Below are positions 28,135 through 36,186 of a stretch of DNA of 49,869 nt, piece by piece. The stretch lies in contig CAYMSA010000005.1 in the NCBI GenBank assembly GCA_964392965.1, positions 1-49,869 on the forward strand. Reading direction: 5' to 3'. Made by a program: the position numbers and the translations under genes. The notes below the pieces were generated by a model. It was not told the origin of the DNA. It saw only the letters and a program-made list of their open reading frames with translations, and searched no databases. How positions within the stretch are numbered: the first letter of the stretch is position 1; every line of letters begins with the position of its first letter. This DNA comes from CAYMSA01 sp964392965. GTDB lineage: Bacteria > Actinomycetota > Coriobacteriia > Anaerosomatales > Anaerosomataceae.

Positions 28135-29240
28135 CGGGCGCCGGCGGCCGGGGCCAGCAGAAGGTCCTCCTCATCTCGAACATGTATCCTTCGGCACGCT
28201 TCCCGAAGTACGGGAGCTTCGTCGCTGACGCCGTGCGTGCGCTCGAGGCCGAAGGCGTGAGCGTGCGCACCGTCGTGACCCGGGATCCCCGGACGGGCGC
28301 GCTGCGTACGCTCGGGAAGTACCTCTCGCTCGCCGCCCGGTCGGCCGTGGCGGGTATCGTGGGCGGTTTCGACCTCGTGCACGCGCACTACCTCTATCCG
28401 CCGGGAGCGTGCGCCGCTGTCGCTGCTACGCTGGCACGCCGTCCGCTCGTGCTCTTCTCGCACGGGAGCGATGTGCTCCTCGCGGGATGGCGCTGGCCGA
28501 CCGGCGCGCTCACGCGGTGGGCGGTCCGCAAGGCGACGGTCGTCTGCGTGCCGAGTGAAGCCCATGCGGCCGTCGTCCGCGACACGTTCGGCGAGTCGGT
28601 ACCGCTCGAGGTACTGCCGATCGGCGTGGACACAGCGGTCTTCACGCCGGGGGACCAGGTGGGCGCGCGCGCGGCCGTTCGTGCCGAGCTCAGGCTCGCC
28701 GTGGGCGCTCGACTGCTGCTCTTCGCCGGCGCACTTGACGACAACAAGGGTCTCGGCTGCCTCGATCTGCTCCGAGCGCTCGCGACGCCAGCACTCGGGG
28801 AGGTCTCGCTCGTGATAGTGGGAGACGGCCCGCGTCGCGCCGAGGTGGAGGCGACGGCGCGCACACTGGGCCTGTCGTCGCGGGTGACGCTGTGGCCGTT
28901 CGTCGAACGCGGACGCCTGCTGTCGCTCTATCGTGCCGCCGATGCCGTGGTGGTGCCGAGCTACCGTGAGTCGCTCGGCCTCGTCGCCCTCGAGGCGCAG
29001 GCGGTAGGCACGCCGGTCGTGGCCGCGCGGGTCGGCGGTCTGCCCGAGCATGTCGTCCCCGGTGTCACCGGCGAGCTGTTCGAGCCCGGCGACATGGCCG
29101 GCCTCACCGATGCGCTCGTGAGGGTACTCGGGGACACCGCGTCGTACCGGCCGGCGATCGACGCCGAACGGTACGGCCTCGGAGCCACAGGTCGGCGACT
29201 CAGGGCACTCGGCGAACGTCTCGCAGGCAGGGCGGCCTGA
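28131..29240 (+). CDS. Glycosyltransferase family 4 (GT-B)
   Basis: This 369-residue GT-B enzyme has KVLLISNMYPSARFPKYGSF at the N terminus, FDLVHAHYLYPPGACAAV, and LVLFSHGSDVLL. In the donor domain are LLFAGALDDNKGLGCL, LVIVGDGPRRAEVE and VPSYRESLGLVALEAQAVGT with the GT4 E-x7-E motif. I use GTG 28131, which overlaps the previous stop, because the frame upstream lacks family similarity. The donor and acceptor are unknown; the operon points to surface polysaccharide. Confidence 0.88.
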   Translation: MTGAGGRGQQKVLLISNMYPSARFPKYGSFVADAVRALEAEGVSVRTVVTRDPRTGALRTLGKYLSLAARSAVAGIVGGFDLVHAHYLYPPGACAAVAATLARRPLVLFSHGSDVLLAGWRWPTGALTRWAVRKATVVCVPSEAHAAVVRDTFGESVPLEVLPIGVDTAVFTPGDQVGARAAVRAELRLAVGARLLLFAGALDDNKGLGCLDLLRALATPALGEVSLVIVGDGPRRAEVEATARTLGLSSRVTLWPFVERGRLLSLYRAADAVVVPSYRESLGLVALEAQAVGTPVVAARVGGLPEHVVPGVTGELFEPGDMAGLTDALVRVLGDTASYRPAIDAERYGLGATGRRLRALGERLAGRAA

Positions 29241-29242
29241 GC

Positions 29243-30280
29243 ATGCGCGTCTGGATAGACATCACGAATTCGCCGCACGTGCGCTTCTTCGCGCCACTCA
29301 TCGAGGAGCTCCAGCGTCGGGGGCACGAAGTGTTCGTCACTGCGCGTGAGTACGCGCAGACGTGCGACCTCCTGGAGGACTACGGCATCCCTCACACGCT
29401 CATCGGACATCATCGGGGACGCTCGCTCACGCTCAAAGCGTGGGGGCTTCTCGCACGCAGCGTCGGCCTCATGCGCTTCGCGTGTGGTAAGCGCCTCGAT
29501 GTCGCCTTCAGTCATGCCTCGAACGATCTCGCGGTCGCGGCGTGGTTCATGCGCATCCCGCACATGATGGTGCACGACTACGAGCACGCGAACCTCTCGT
29601 ATGCGGTGAACGCACGGCTGTCGTCGAGGATCCTCGTGCCCGAGGTCATCGGCGTGGACGCGGTCATCGCGCACGGGGCGCGTGGCGAGCGTGTGGGTAC
29701 CTTCCCGGGGCTCAAGGAGCACGTCTACATCGATGAGGGCGTGCGTGACGCTGCTGAAGGCGATGCGCTCAGGGTACGTCTCGGCGTCAAGGCCGACGAG
29801 GTGCTCGCGGTGCTTCGCACGCCCGCGACGATGTCGGCATACCATCGCTTCGAGAACGACCTCTTCGGGGCGGTACTCACGCGGCTTGTGGACGAACCAG
29901 GCGTGCGCGTGCTCGTGCTGCCACGCTCGGAGGAGCAGGCCGAGGCGCTGCGCACGGAGTTCGGTGACCGCCTGATCGTGCCCGCGCACGCGCTCGACGG
30001 CGATGCGCTCGTCGTCGCGGCGGACCTCGTCGTCTCGGCGGGGGGCACGATGAACCGTGAGGCTGCCGTCATGGGCACTCCCGCGTACACCGTGTTCGCG
30101 GGTACGATGGGAGCAGTGGACGAGTACCTCATCGGTCAGGGGATGCTGGTCGAGGTGACCGACCCGTCCGATGTGCGCGTCGAGAGGAAACAGAGGGGCG
30201 AGGGGTACTTCGTCGGCAACCGTCAGGTGATCCTCGCCGAACTCGAAGCGCTCGGCGAGGCGGCGCGCCACCGGACCTGA
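29243..30280 (+). CDS. DUF354-family protein, probable GT-B-like enzyme
   Basis: This 345-residue protein matches DUF354: N-terminal MRVWIDITNSPHVRFFAPLI, GHEVFVTAREYAQTCDLLE, and C-terminal DLVVSAGGTMNREAAVMGTP. The layout resembles the UDP-GlcNAc 2-epimerase/MurG GT-B fold, so a sugar-nucleotide role is likely, but I know of no proven reaction. It starts 2 bases after the GT4 stop. A Gly-rich hinge and the SAGGTMNRE motif resemble nucleotide-binding loops of that fold. Confidence 0.78.
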   Translation: MRVWIDITNSPHVRFFAPLIEELQRRGHEVFVTAREYAQTCDLLEDYGIPHTLIGHHRGRSLTLKAWGLLARSVGLMRFACGKRLDVAFSHASNDLAVAAWFMRIPHMMVHDYEHANLSYAVNARLSSRILVPEVIGVDAVIAHGARGERVGTFPGLKEHVYIDEGVRDAAEGDALRVRLGVKADEVLAVLRTPATMSAYHRFENDLFGAVLTRLVDEPGVRVLVLPRSEEQAEALRTEFGDRLIVPAHALDGDALVVAADLVVSAGGTMNREAAVMGTPAYTVFAGTMGAVDEYLIGQGMLVEVTDPSDVRVERKQRGEGYFVGNRQVILAELEALGEAARHRT

Positions 30281-30323
30281 GTCGGGAATCACCTGTCGCA
30301 CGGGAGGCACAGAGGAGGATTCG

Positions 30324-30926
30324 ATGCGATTCGTGGTGATCGGAGCCGGCGGGTTCTCCAAGGAGGTAGCCGATATGCTCGCCGATCTGGGATATGAGCC
30401 GGTGGCCTTCTTCGACGATGCCGCCACGACTGCGGTGCACGCGACGACCGGGCTGCCGGTCTGCTCCGACGTACGCGCGCTGCCGCCTCATGATGCCGCA
30501 TGCATCGCCGTTGGGAATGCAGCTGCGCGGGCCGAGCTCGCAGGGCGCTTCTCGGACACGCCGATGCCGGTGCTCGTGCATCCGAGCGCGTCGGTGAGCC
30601 CGCATGCGCATGTCGGCGCCGGGACGCTCATCATGCACAACGCGGTCGTGAGCGCGTCGGCAACGGTGGGGGAGTTCGCGATCCTCAACGTGGGCGTCTA
30701 CGTGGCGCACGACTGTTCCGTGGGCGCGTTCACGCACCTCGCAGCCGGTGTGAAGCTCGGCGGAGGGGCCCGCGTGGGCGCCTCGTGCCTGTGCGGGACG
30801 GGTTCGGTCCTGTTGCCAGGCGTGAGCGTCGGTGACGGCGTGACGCTCGGCGCAGGTGCGGTTGTGCGCGAGGACGTCCCTTCGGGGGCGACGGCGGTCG
30901 GCGTGCCGGCGCGGGTGCTTCGGTGA
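30324..30926 (+). CDS. pglD: Sugar N/O-acetyltransferase, NeuD/PglD family
   Basis: This 200-residue protein has the two-part PglD architecture. A small N-terminal Rossmann-like domain (FVVIGAGGFSKEVADMLADL) binds the UDP-sugar, followed by a left-handed beta helix with hexapeptide repeats (VGAFTHLAAGVKLGGGARVG) that binds acetyl-CoA. The histidine in VYVAHDCSVG is at the usual catalytic-base position. ATG 30324 has an AGAGGAGG ribosome site. PglD acetylates the 4-amino group of UDP-4-amino-sugars, which fits the PglF/PglE pair on the opposite strand. NeuD-like sialic-acid O-acetylation is the alternative, but no sialic-acid genes are nearby. Confidence 0.82.
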   Translation: MRFVVIGAGGFSKEVADMLADLGYEPVAFFDDAATTAVHATTGLPVCSDVRALPPHDAACIAVGNAAARAELAGRFSDTPMPVLVHPSASVSPHAHVGAGTLIMHNAVVSASATVGEFAILNVGVYVAHDCSVGAFTHLAAGVKLGGGARVGASCLCGTGSVLLPGVSVGDGVTLGAGAVVREDVPSGATAVGVPARVLR

Positions 30927-31768
30927 ACATGGAGCGGACGGACGGCCACGCCGCCGGCGGCACCATGACGATCGACTGCGAGGCGTTCGGGCTCGCCCGG
31001 CCGGGCTCGGCGGGTACCACCCCGGTGGCGGTCGTGCTGGGCTCGGGTTTCGCGGGGTTCGCGTCGCACGTGGACGTCGCCCGGCGAGTGCCATATACCT
31101 CGATTCCCGGTTGCCCGCGGGTGTCCGCCGTTCCGGGACACGCTGGCGAACTCGTGACGGGCACCATCGACGGCGTGCCGGTCGTGCTCCTGTGCGGCCG
31201 ATTCCACCTCTACCAGGGCGTGACCGCTCGTGACGCGGCGTTCACGGCGCGGATCGCGGCCGGGCTCGGCTGCCGGTCGATCATCGTCACCAATGCGGCG
31301 GGCGCTGTCTCCGAGAAGGTGCGCGTGGGTCAGCCAGCGCTCATCACCGACCACGTGAACCTCACTGCCGCCAACCCGCTCACCGGCTGGGCGGGCGAGG
31401 GCGATGCGCTGCCCTTCGTGCCGATGCGCGACGCGTACGACCCGGAGCTGCGCCGCCTCGCGGCCGATGTCGCCGCCACTCAGGACCTTGAGCTCGCCGA
31501 GGGAGTGTACGCAGCGGTCCCGGGACCTTCGTTCGAGACTCCCGCCGAGGTCGCCGCCCTGCGTGTGCTCGGGGTGGACATGGTGGGCATGTCGACCGTC
31601 CCCGAGGTGATCGTCGCGCGGGCGTTCGGCATGCGCGTTCTCGGCGTGTCACTCATCACCAATGTCGCCGCCGGGGTCGACCTCAGTCACGAGGAGGTCC
31701 TCGGCACAGGTGCGGCGGGAGCCGATGCATCCGCGCGCTTGCTGATTGGTATACTCCGAGCGATGTGA
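30923..31768 (+). CDS. punA: Purine nucleoside phosphorylase / methylthio-nucleoside phosphorylase family
   Basis: This 281-residue class-I (trimeric) phosphorylase cleaves purine nucleosides with phosphate. Seen are the phosphate loop VVLGSGFAGFA, GRFHLYQG, NAAGAVSEKV, VPGPSFETPAEVAAL with the substrate Glu, and DMVGMSTVPEVIVA. GTG 30923 overlaps the acetyltransferase stop (GTGA), although it belongs functionally with the two genes after it. The neighbouring SAHase and MtnA genes suggest it may act on methylthioadenosine or methylthioinosine. Sequence alone does not settle the base preference. A promoter for the next gene overlaps its last codons. Confidence 0.9.
   Translation: MNMERTDGHAAGGTMTIDCEAFGLARPGSAGTTPVAVVLGSGFAGFASHVDVARRVPYTSIPGCPRVSAVPGHAGELVTGTIDGVPVVLLCGRFHLYQGVTARDAAFTARIAAGLGCRSIIVTNAAGAVSEKVRVGQPALITDHVNLTAANPLTGWAGEGDALPFVPMRDAYDPELRRLAADVAATQDLELAEGVYAAVPGPSFETPAEVAALRVLGVDMVGMSTVPEVIVARAFGMRVLGVSLITNVAAGVDLSHEEVLGTGAAGADASARLLIGILRAM
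31747..31755 (+). promoter_or_regulatory. Extended -10 promoter for ahcY-mtnA
   Basis: TGGTATACT forms a TGn extended -10 (TATACT, 5 of 6 to consensus) in the 3' end of the phosphorylase gene. Transcription would begin near 31762, giving a leader of about 150 bases. No -35 match is evident. Confidence 0.45.
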
Positions 31769-31785
31769 TGACCGCCTGGACCTGG

Positions 31786-31895
31786 CGCCTCTCGCGCTCC
31801 GCGTGTCGCGGGGAGTCCGAGACACCGACGATTCGCCGCGTGAGGCGGGCCCGTCACATCCGACCATGACGACCACCGGCGTCCCGAGGGGCGCC
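31786..31895 (+). promoter_or_regulatory. Structured 5' leader of ahcY
   Basis: 31786-31796 pairs with 31837-31847 (CGCCTC-T-CGCG with CGCG-T-GAGGCG, one T-T mismatch). Inside is a smaller hairpin, CTCCGCG with CGCGGGGAG. A separate 7-bp hairpin with a CGAG loop lies at 31878-31895, just ahead of the ribosome site at 31902-31908. I do not recognise the SAH or SAM riboswitch cores that I know. A regulatory role is inference. Confidence 0.4.
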
Positions 31896-31914
31896 GCCGA
31901 TGAGAGGAAGCAGC

Positions 31915-33174
31915 ATGGACCATCACGTGAAGGACCCCGCACTCGCAGCCGCCGGTAAGGCGCGCATCGAGTGGGCAGGCGCCGACATGCCGGTGCTCGC
32001 GAGCATCCGCGAGCGTTTCGAGGCCGAGAAGCCGCTCGAAGGACTGCGCATCGCTGCCTGCCTGCACGTCACCACTGAGACCGCGAACCTCATGCGCACG
32101 CTCGCTGCGGGCGGCGCCGACTGTGTGCTCTGCGCCTCGAACCCGCTCTCGACGCAGGACGATGTCGCCGCGGCGCTCGTCGCCGAGTACGGCATCCGCA
32201 CGTACGCCATCAAAGGTGAGGACACCGCCACCTACTATTCGCACATCGATGCCGCCATCGCGCATCGACCGCACATCACGATGGACGACGGCGCTGACGT
32301 CGTCGGGCGCATCCACGCCGAGTTCCCCGAGGCGCTCGAGGGCATCATCGGCGGGACCGAGGAGACGACGACCGGCGTCATCCGTCTCGTCGCCATGGCC
32401 GACGACGACGCCCTCCGGTACCCGATCATCGCCGTGAACGAGGCGAACACGAAGCACCTGTTCGACAACCGCTACGGCACCGGCCAGTCGACCATCGACG
32501 GCATCATCCGGGCCACGAACCGGCTCATCGCAGGGCGCACCGTCGTCATCTCCGGCTACGGCTGGTGTGGGCGAGGTGCCGCGATGCGTGCCGAGGGGCT
32601 CGGCGCGAACGTCATCATCTGCGAGGTCGACCCGCTCAAGGCGCTCGAGGCGGTCATGGACGGCTACCGTGTCATGCCGGCAATCGAGGCGGCGCCGCTC
32701 GCGGACATCTGGATCACGGTGACCGGCGACATCCACGTCATCGACCGCGCTCACTTCGAGGTCATGAAGGATGGCGCCATCATCTGCAACTCGGGCCACT
32801 TCAACGTCGAGATCAACATCCCGGCCCTTCGCGAGATGGCGGTCAGCGAGCGCGAAGTGCGCCCGCTCGTGGAGGAGTTCCTGATGGCCGACGGCAGGAG
32901 AATCGTCCTCCTCGCTGACGGTCGTCTCGTGAATCTATCGTGCGCCGAGGGCCATCCGGCATCGGTCATGGACATGAGCTTCGCCAATCAGGCATTGTGC
33001 GCCGAGTTCATGGCCGGGAACGCGGCCGACCTCGAGCCGGGCGTCTACGAGGTGCCCTCGGAGATCGACGCCACCATCGCGGAGCTCAAGCTCGCCTCCA
33101 TGGGCGTGATGATCGACGAGCTCACCGACGAGCAGATCGCGTACCTCGGCTCCTGGCAGGAGGGCACCATCTAG
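31915..33174 (+). CDS. ahcY: Adenosylhomocysteinase, short archaeal/Thermotoga type
   Basis: This 419-residue NAD-containing enzyme reversibly splits S-adenosylhomocysteine into homocysteine and adenosine. The NAD motif is SGYGWCGRGAAMRAEGLGA. The catalytic Lys180 and Asp184 lie in NTKHLFDNRYGTGQS, and EMKDGAIICNSGHF-like sequence (here EVMKDGAIICNSGHFNVEI) is present. The FDNRYGTGQS version and the lack of the C-terminal HYRY tail mark the shorter archaeal/Thermotoga type. ATG 31915 has GAGAGGA 6 bases upstream. It directly abuts mtnA. Because a methanogen member of this type prefers S-inosylhomocysteine, that substrate should be considered. Confidence 0.93.
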   Translation: MDHHVKDPALAAAGKARIEWAGADMPVLASIRERFEAEKPLEGLRIAACLHVTTETANLMRTLAAGGADCVLCASNPLSTQDDVAAALVAEYGIRTYAIKGEDTATYYSHIDAAIAHRPHITMDDGADVVGRIHAEFPEALEGIIGGTEETTTGVIRLVAMADDDALRYPIIAVNEANTKHLFDNRYGTGQSTIDGIIRATNRLIAGRTVVISGYGWCGRGAAMRAEGLGANVIICEVDPLKALEAVMDGYRVMPAIEAAPLADIWITVTGDIHVIDRAHFEVMKDGAIICNSGHFNVEINIPALREMAVSEREVRPLVEEFLMADGRRIVLLADGRLVNLSCAEGHPASVMDMSFANQALCAEFMAGNAADLEPGVYEVPSEIDATIAELKLASMGVMIDELTDEQIAYLGSWQEGTI

Positions 33175-34407
33175 ATGGTCGATCTTGGCAACATCCCGCG
33201 GTCCATCTGGTGGGAGGACGGGACGGTCAGGCTCATCGACCAGTCGCGTCTGCCCCTGGTGGGCGACCTGCTCGTGTGCAACACCTATCAAGGCGTCTGT
33301 CACGCGATCGCCGGCATGGCGGTCCGAGGTGCGCCTGCGCTCGGCATAGCTGCGGCCTTCGCCGTCGCGCTCTGGTCTGAGACGGAAGGGGCCGCCCTCG
33401 AGGACCCGGCCGCGTACCTCGACGGCATCGATCGGATCGCCCGCGAGGTCGCAGCCGTGCGGCCGACCGCCGTGAACCTCGCCTGGGGCGCCGAGCGCAT
33501 CCGGTGCTTCGCGCACGCGCAGGCGGGGTTTCTCGACCTCGGCGCGCTACGGGAGGCGCTCCTGGACGAGGCACTCGGCATGCTCGCCGAGGACGAGGCG
33601 CGCAACCGCTCGATCGGCGCGCACGGCGCGGCGCTGCTCGGGCCCGGGACCCGTGTGCTCACGCACTGCAACGCCGGCTCGCTCGCGACCGGCTATTTCG
33701 GCACGGCGCTCGGCATCGTCTACACCGCCCACGCCGAAGGGAAGATCGCGCGGGTGTGGGTCGACGAGACGCGTCCGGTGCTGCAGGGAGCACGGCTCAC
33801 GGCCTGGGAGTTGCGGATGGCGGGTGTGCCGTTCACGCTCATCCCGGACAACGCCTCGGCCAGCCTCATGCGCGCGGGCGAGGTGGACGCGGTCATCGTC
33901 GGGGCGGACAGGATCGCCGCCAACGGCGATATCGCGAACAAGGTGGGAACCTACGGCCTTGCCGTACTCGCCCGGGAGCATGGCGTGCCGTTCTACGTGG
34001 CGGCTCCCACATCGACGGTCGATCTGACGCTTCCTACCGGTGACGACATCATCATCGAGGAGCGTGACGAGGAGGAGGTCACCGGCGTCACGGCGTCGGG
34101 TCTCATCGAGCCGCATTCCGCCGAGGAAAGCCGTGCGTTCGACATCCTCACGGCATCGGGCACGTACGCGCTGGGGATGACGAAGGGCCATCGTCTGCAC
34201 GTGTCGCGCAAGGGTGGTGGCTATCAGTTCGATGCCTGGATGCGCGTGGCTCCCCCTGGCGTGAGCGTCTACAATCCGGCGTTCGATGTCACGCCCGCCG
34301 GTCTCGTGACGGCGATCATCACCGAGTGTGGCGTGGTCCGGCCCGGTTACGACGAGTCTCTACAGGAAGCCTGCCGGGGCACCGGCGCCATACACGAACT
34401 CGGCTGA
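33175..34407 (+). CDS. mtnA: S-methyl-5-thioribose-1-phosphate isomerase
   Basis: This 410-residue enzyme converts methylthioribose-1-phosphate to methylthioribulose-1-phosphate in methionine salvage. The family signature is RGAPALGIAAAF, with catalytic Cys165 in LTHCNAGSLATG and Asp245 in IVGADRIAANGDIANKVGTY. The end is VYNPAFDVTPAGLVTAIITE. Between EERDEEEVT and WMRVAPPGV sits an insertion of about 50 residues (304-354) that most bacterial MtnA proteins (about 350 residues) lack. The ATG directly follows the SAHase stop, and the ribosome site (CAGGAGGG) lies within ahcY. No further methionine-salvage genes (mtnB, mtnK, mtnW) follow. Confidence 0.93.
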   Translation: MVDLGNIPRSIWWEDGTVRLIDQSRLPLVGDLLVCNTYQGVCHAIAGMAVRGAPALGIAAAFAVALWSETEGAALEDPAAYLDGIDRIAREVAAVRPTAVNLAWGAERIRCFAHAQAGFLDLGALREALLDEALGMLAEDEARNRSIGAHGAALLGPGTRVLTHCNAGSLATGYFGTALGIVYTAHAEGKIARVWVDETRPVLQGARLTAWELRMAGVPFTLIPDNASASLMRAGEVDAVIVGADRIAANGDIANKVGTYGLAVLAREHGVPFYVAAPTSTVDLTLPTGDDIIIEERDEEEVTGVTASGLIEPHSAEESRAFDILTASGTYALGMTKGHRLHVSRKGGGYQFDAWMRVAPPGVSVYNPAFDVTPAGLVTAIITECGVVRPGYDESLQEACRGTGAIHELG

Positions 34408-34417
34408 GGGGCGAACG

Positions 34418-35329
34418 GTGGACCTCGGCGGACTGCTCGGCATCATAGCCGGCATACTCGGCTACTTCGCGCTCGGAGTGATCCTGCGGATGACCGGTCT
34501 CCTCAAGCCGGAGCATGCGCAGCCACTGAACGCGCTGCTCATGTACGTCGCCATGCCAGCTCTCATCTTCACGACCGTCCAGCGTTGCACGATCGAGCTT
34601 TCTCTCGTGGGCATGGCGGCGCTTGCGTGGGTCATCGCCATCGCCGGTCTGGCGCTCGCCTGGCTCATCGCCAAGGTGCTCAGACTCGAGCGGCCGACGG
34701 CGGGCGCGTTCATGCTCGTCGCAGTCTTCGGCAACACGGGCTACATCGGCTACCCGGTCGCATCCGCGCTGCTCGGCGACGGAGGCCTCGTCCATGCGAT
34801 CTTCTACGATGTCTTCGGCAACACGATGGCGGTCATCACGCTTGGCGCACTCATGGCAAGCCGGTACGGAGCCGGAACGGTGAAGGTCAAGCCGCTCCGG
34901 GAGATCGTGACGTTTCCACCGTTCATCGCGCTTGCGGTGGCGCTGGCGCTCCATTCAGTATCCGTTCCACCTTTGGTGATGGACTGGTTGACCGGCCTTG
35001 GCAGACTGGTGGTGCCGGTCGTCATGATCTCGGTGGGGCTCGCCCTTCAGCCGGGCAAGCTGCGTGCACACCTCGTGCCGTCGGGGGCGGCTGCCGCCCT
35101 CAAGCTCGTGGTGCTGCCGGTGATCGCGCTCGGTGCCTGTCTGTTTGCGATGCCTGACGACGTCTCGCTGCGCATCGGGGTCCTTCAGGCGGGGGTGCCG
35201 TCGATGATGCTCGCGATGATCATGGGGATGCGCTTCAAGCTGGACGTCGACTTCATCGCCTCGACGATCCTGCTGACGATGATAGGGAGTGTCGTGACGA
35301 TTCCGGTCTGGCAGCTGCTGGTCGGCTAG
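34418..35329 (+). CDS. AEC-family (auxin efflux carrier type) transporter
   Basis: This 303-residue membrane protein has about ten helices in two five-helix halves. The N-terminal half has FALGVILRMTGLLKPEHAQPLNALLMYVAMPALIF and the AEC-typical AVFGNTGYIGYPVA. The C-terminal half has ISVGLALQPGKLR and LQAGVPSMMLAMIMG. Bacterial members carry malate, lactate or other anions; the substrate here is unknown. GTG 34418 has GAGGGG at 34406-34411, so the longer frame to 34328 is not needed. It lies 10 bases after mtnA and may be co-transcribed. Confidence 0.83.
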   Translation: MDLGGLLGIIAGILGYFALGVILRMTGLLKPEHAQPLNALLMYVAMPALIFTTVQRCTIELSLVGMAALAWVIAIAGLALAWLIAKVLRLERPTAGAFMLVAVFGNTGYIGYPVASALLGDGGLVHAIFYDVFGNTMAVITLGALMASRYGAGTVKVKPLREIVTFPPFIALAVALALHSVSVPPLVMDWLTGLGRLVVPVVMISVGLALQPGKLRAHLVPSGAAAALKLVVLPVIALGACLFAMPDDVSLRIGVLQAGVPSMMLAMIMGMRFKLDVDFIASTILLTMIGSVVTIPVWQLLVG

Positions 35330-35355
35330 CGCTCCCCGGGAGAGGGGAGTGTGTC

Positions 35356-36099
35356 GTGTTCCGAGGTCTTGTGGACCTGGTCTTCCCACCCGAGTGCGCT
35401 GGCTGCGGTCTCCCTGGCTCGCTGTTGTGCGACAGGTGCTCCGCAGAGGTGCCACGCATCGATCAGGCGAGTGCTTGCTCGAGGTGTGGGGCTCCGGGAC
35501 GGTGGGCCGATGAACGCGGAGCCCCGCCTGGTGTCGCGATCATCTGCTCCGAGTGCGGTGACCGTTCGTTCGCCTTCTCCTCGGCCAGATGTGCGGCGCT
35601 ACTCGAGCCACCGGTCTCCCGCGCGGTCGTCATGCTCAAAGACGGTGGCGAGAGGAGGTATGCCCGGGTGCTCGCAGACCTCTTGGTTCACGCGTCCACC
35701 GGCTGGCTGTGCGCCGATGACGTCCTCATTCCGGTGCCGGCCTCGCCTGAGGCTGTGCGCAGACGGGGTTTCGATCACGCCGAGGACATCTGCAGCGCAT
35801 TCGGGCGGACCACACGCCTGCCGGTGCTTTCGGCACTTCGCAGCACACACTCGGCGGATCAGCGCACGCTCGGGCGAGTGGAGAGGTTCGAGAACCGGGC
35901 GGGGGCCTTCGCGCTTCGTACCGCTGACCTGCCGTCAGGCGTCCTGCTCGTCGACGATGTCCTCACGACCGGCGCCACCGTCCATGCGGCTGCACGCGTG
36001 CTGGCGTCCGCCGGCGTATCGCGAATCCGCGTCCTCGCCGTGGCGCGATCGTGTCACGCGCGGCCGGAGGGGACCGGACGTGCGGTTCACGGACGCTGA
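35356..36099 (+). CDS. comFC: ComF family phosphoribosyltransferase-like protein
   Basis: This 247-residue protein is linked to DNA uptake in competent bacteria. The N-terminal part has paired CxxC knuckles that bind zinc (CAGC, CDRC, CSRC, CSEC). The C-terminal part is a type-I phosphoribosyltransferase fold with the PRPP loop GVLLVDDVLTTGATVHAA. RRRGFDHAEDI and QRTLGRVER are typical of ComFC. GTG 35356 follows a small hairpin (CTCCCC 35332-35337 with GGGGAG 35344-35349) that could cover its ribosome site. In many Gram-positives the next gene is hpf and then secA, as here but with insertions between. Confidence 0.9.
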   Translation: MFRGLVDLVFPPECAGCGLPGSLLCDRCSAEVPRIDQASACSRCGAPGRWADERGAPPGVAIICSECGDRSFAFSSARCAALLEPPVSRAVVMLKDGGERRYARVLADLLVHASTGWLCADDVLIPVPASPEAVRRRGFDHAEDICSAFGRTTRLPVLSALRSTHSADQRTLGRVERFENRAGAFALRTADLPSGVLLVDDVLTTGATVHAAARVLASAGVSRIRVLAVARSCHARPEGTGRAVHGR

Positions 36100-36171
36100 T
36101 GCCTCCGGTGCCCGGTGGCCCGCACGAACGCAGGTCATCGCCGATGGAAGCGCACTCGTGCAGACATCACC

Positions 36172-36180
36172 TGATACACT
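36172..36180 (+). promoter_or_regulatory. Extended -10 promoter of the structured RNA
   Basis: TGATACACT is a TGn extended -10 with TACACT. Its position predicts a transcript start at about 36187, which is exactly the first base of the 14-bp terminal helix of the RNA. The agreement supports both calls. No -35 match is seen. Confidence 0.55.
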
Positions 36181-36186
36181 GCTCTC

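Noticed and set aside
31769..31914. Classical SAH riboswitch before ahcY
   Set aside because: The conserved core of that switch could not be aligned. Only generic hairpins are seen, so it is reported as an unclassified leader.
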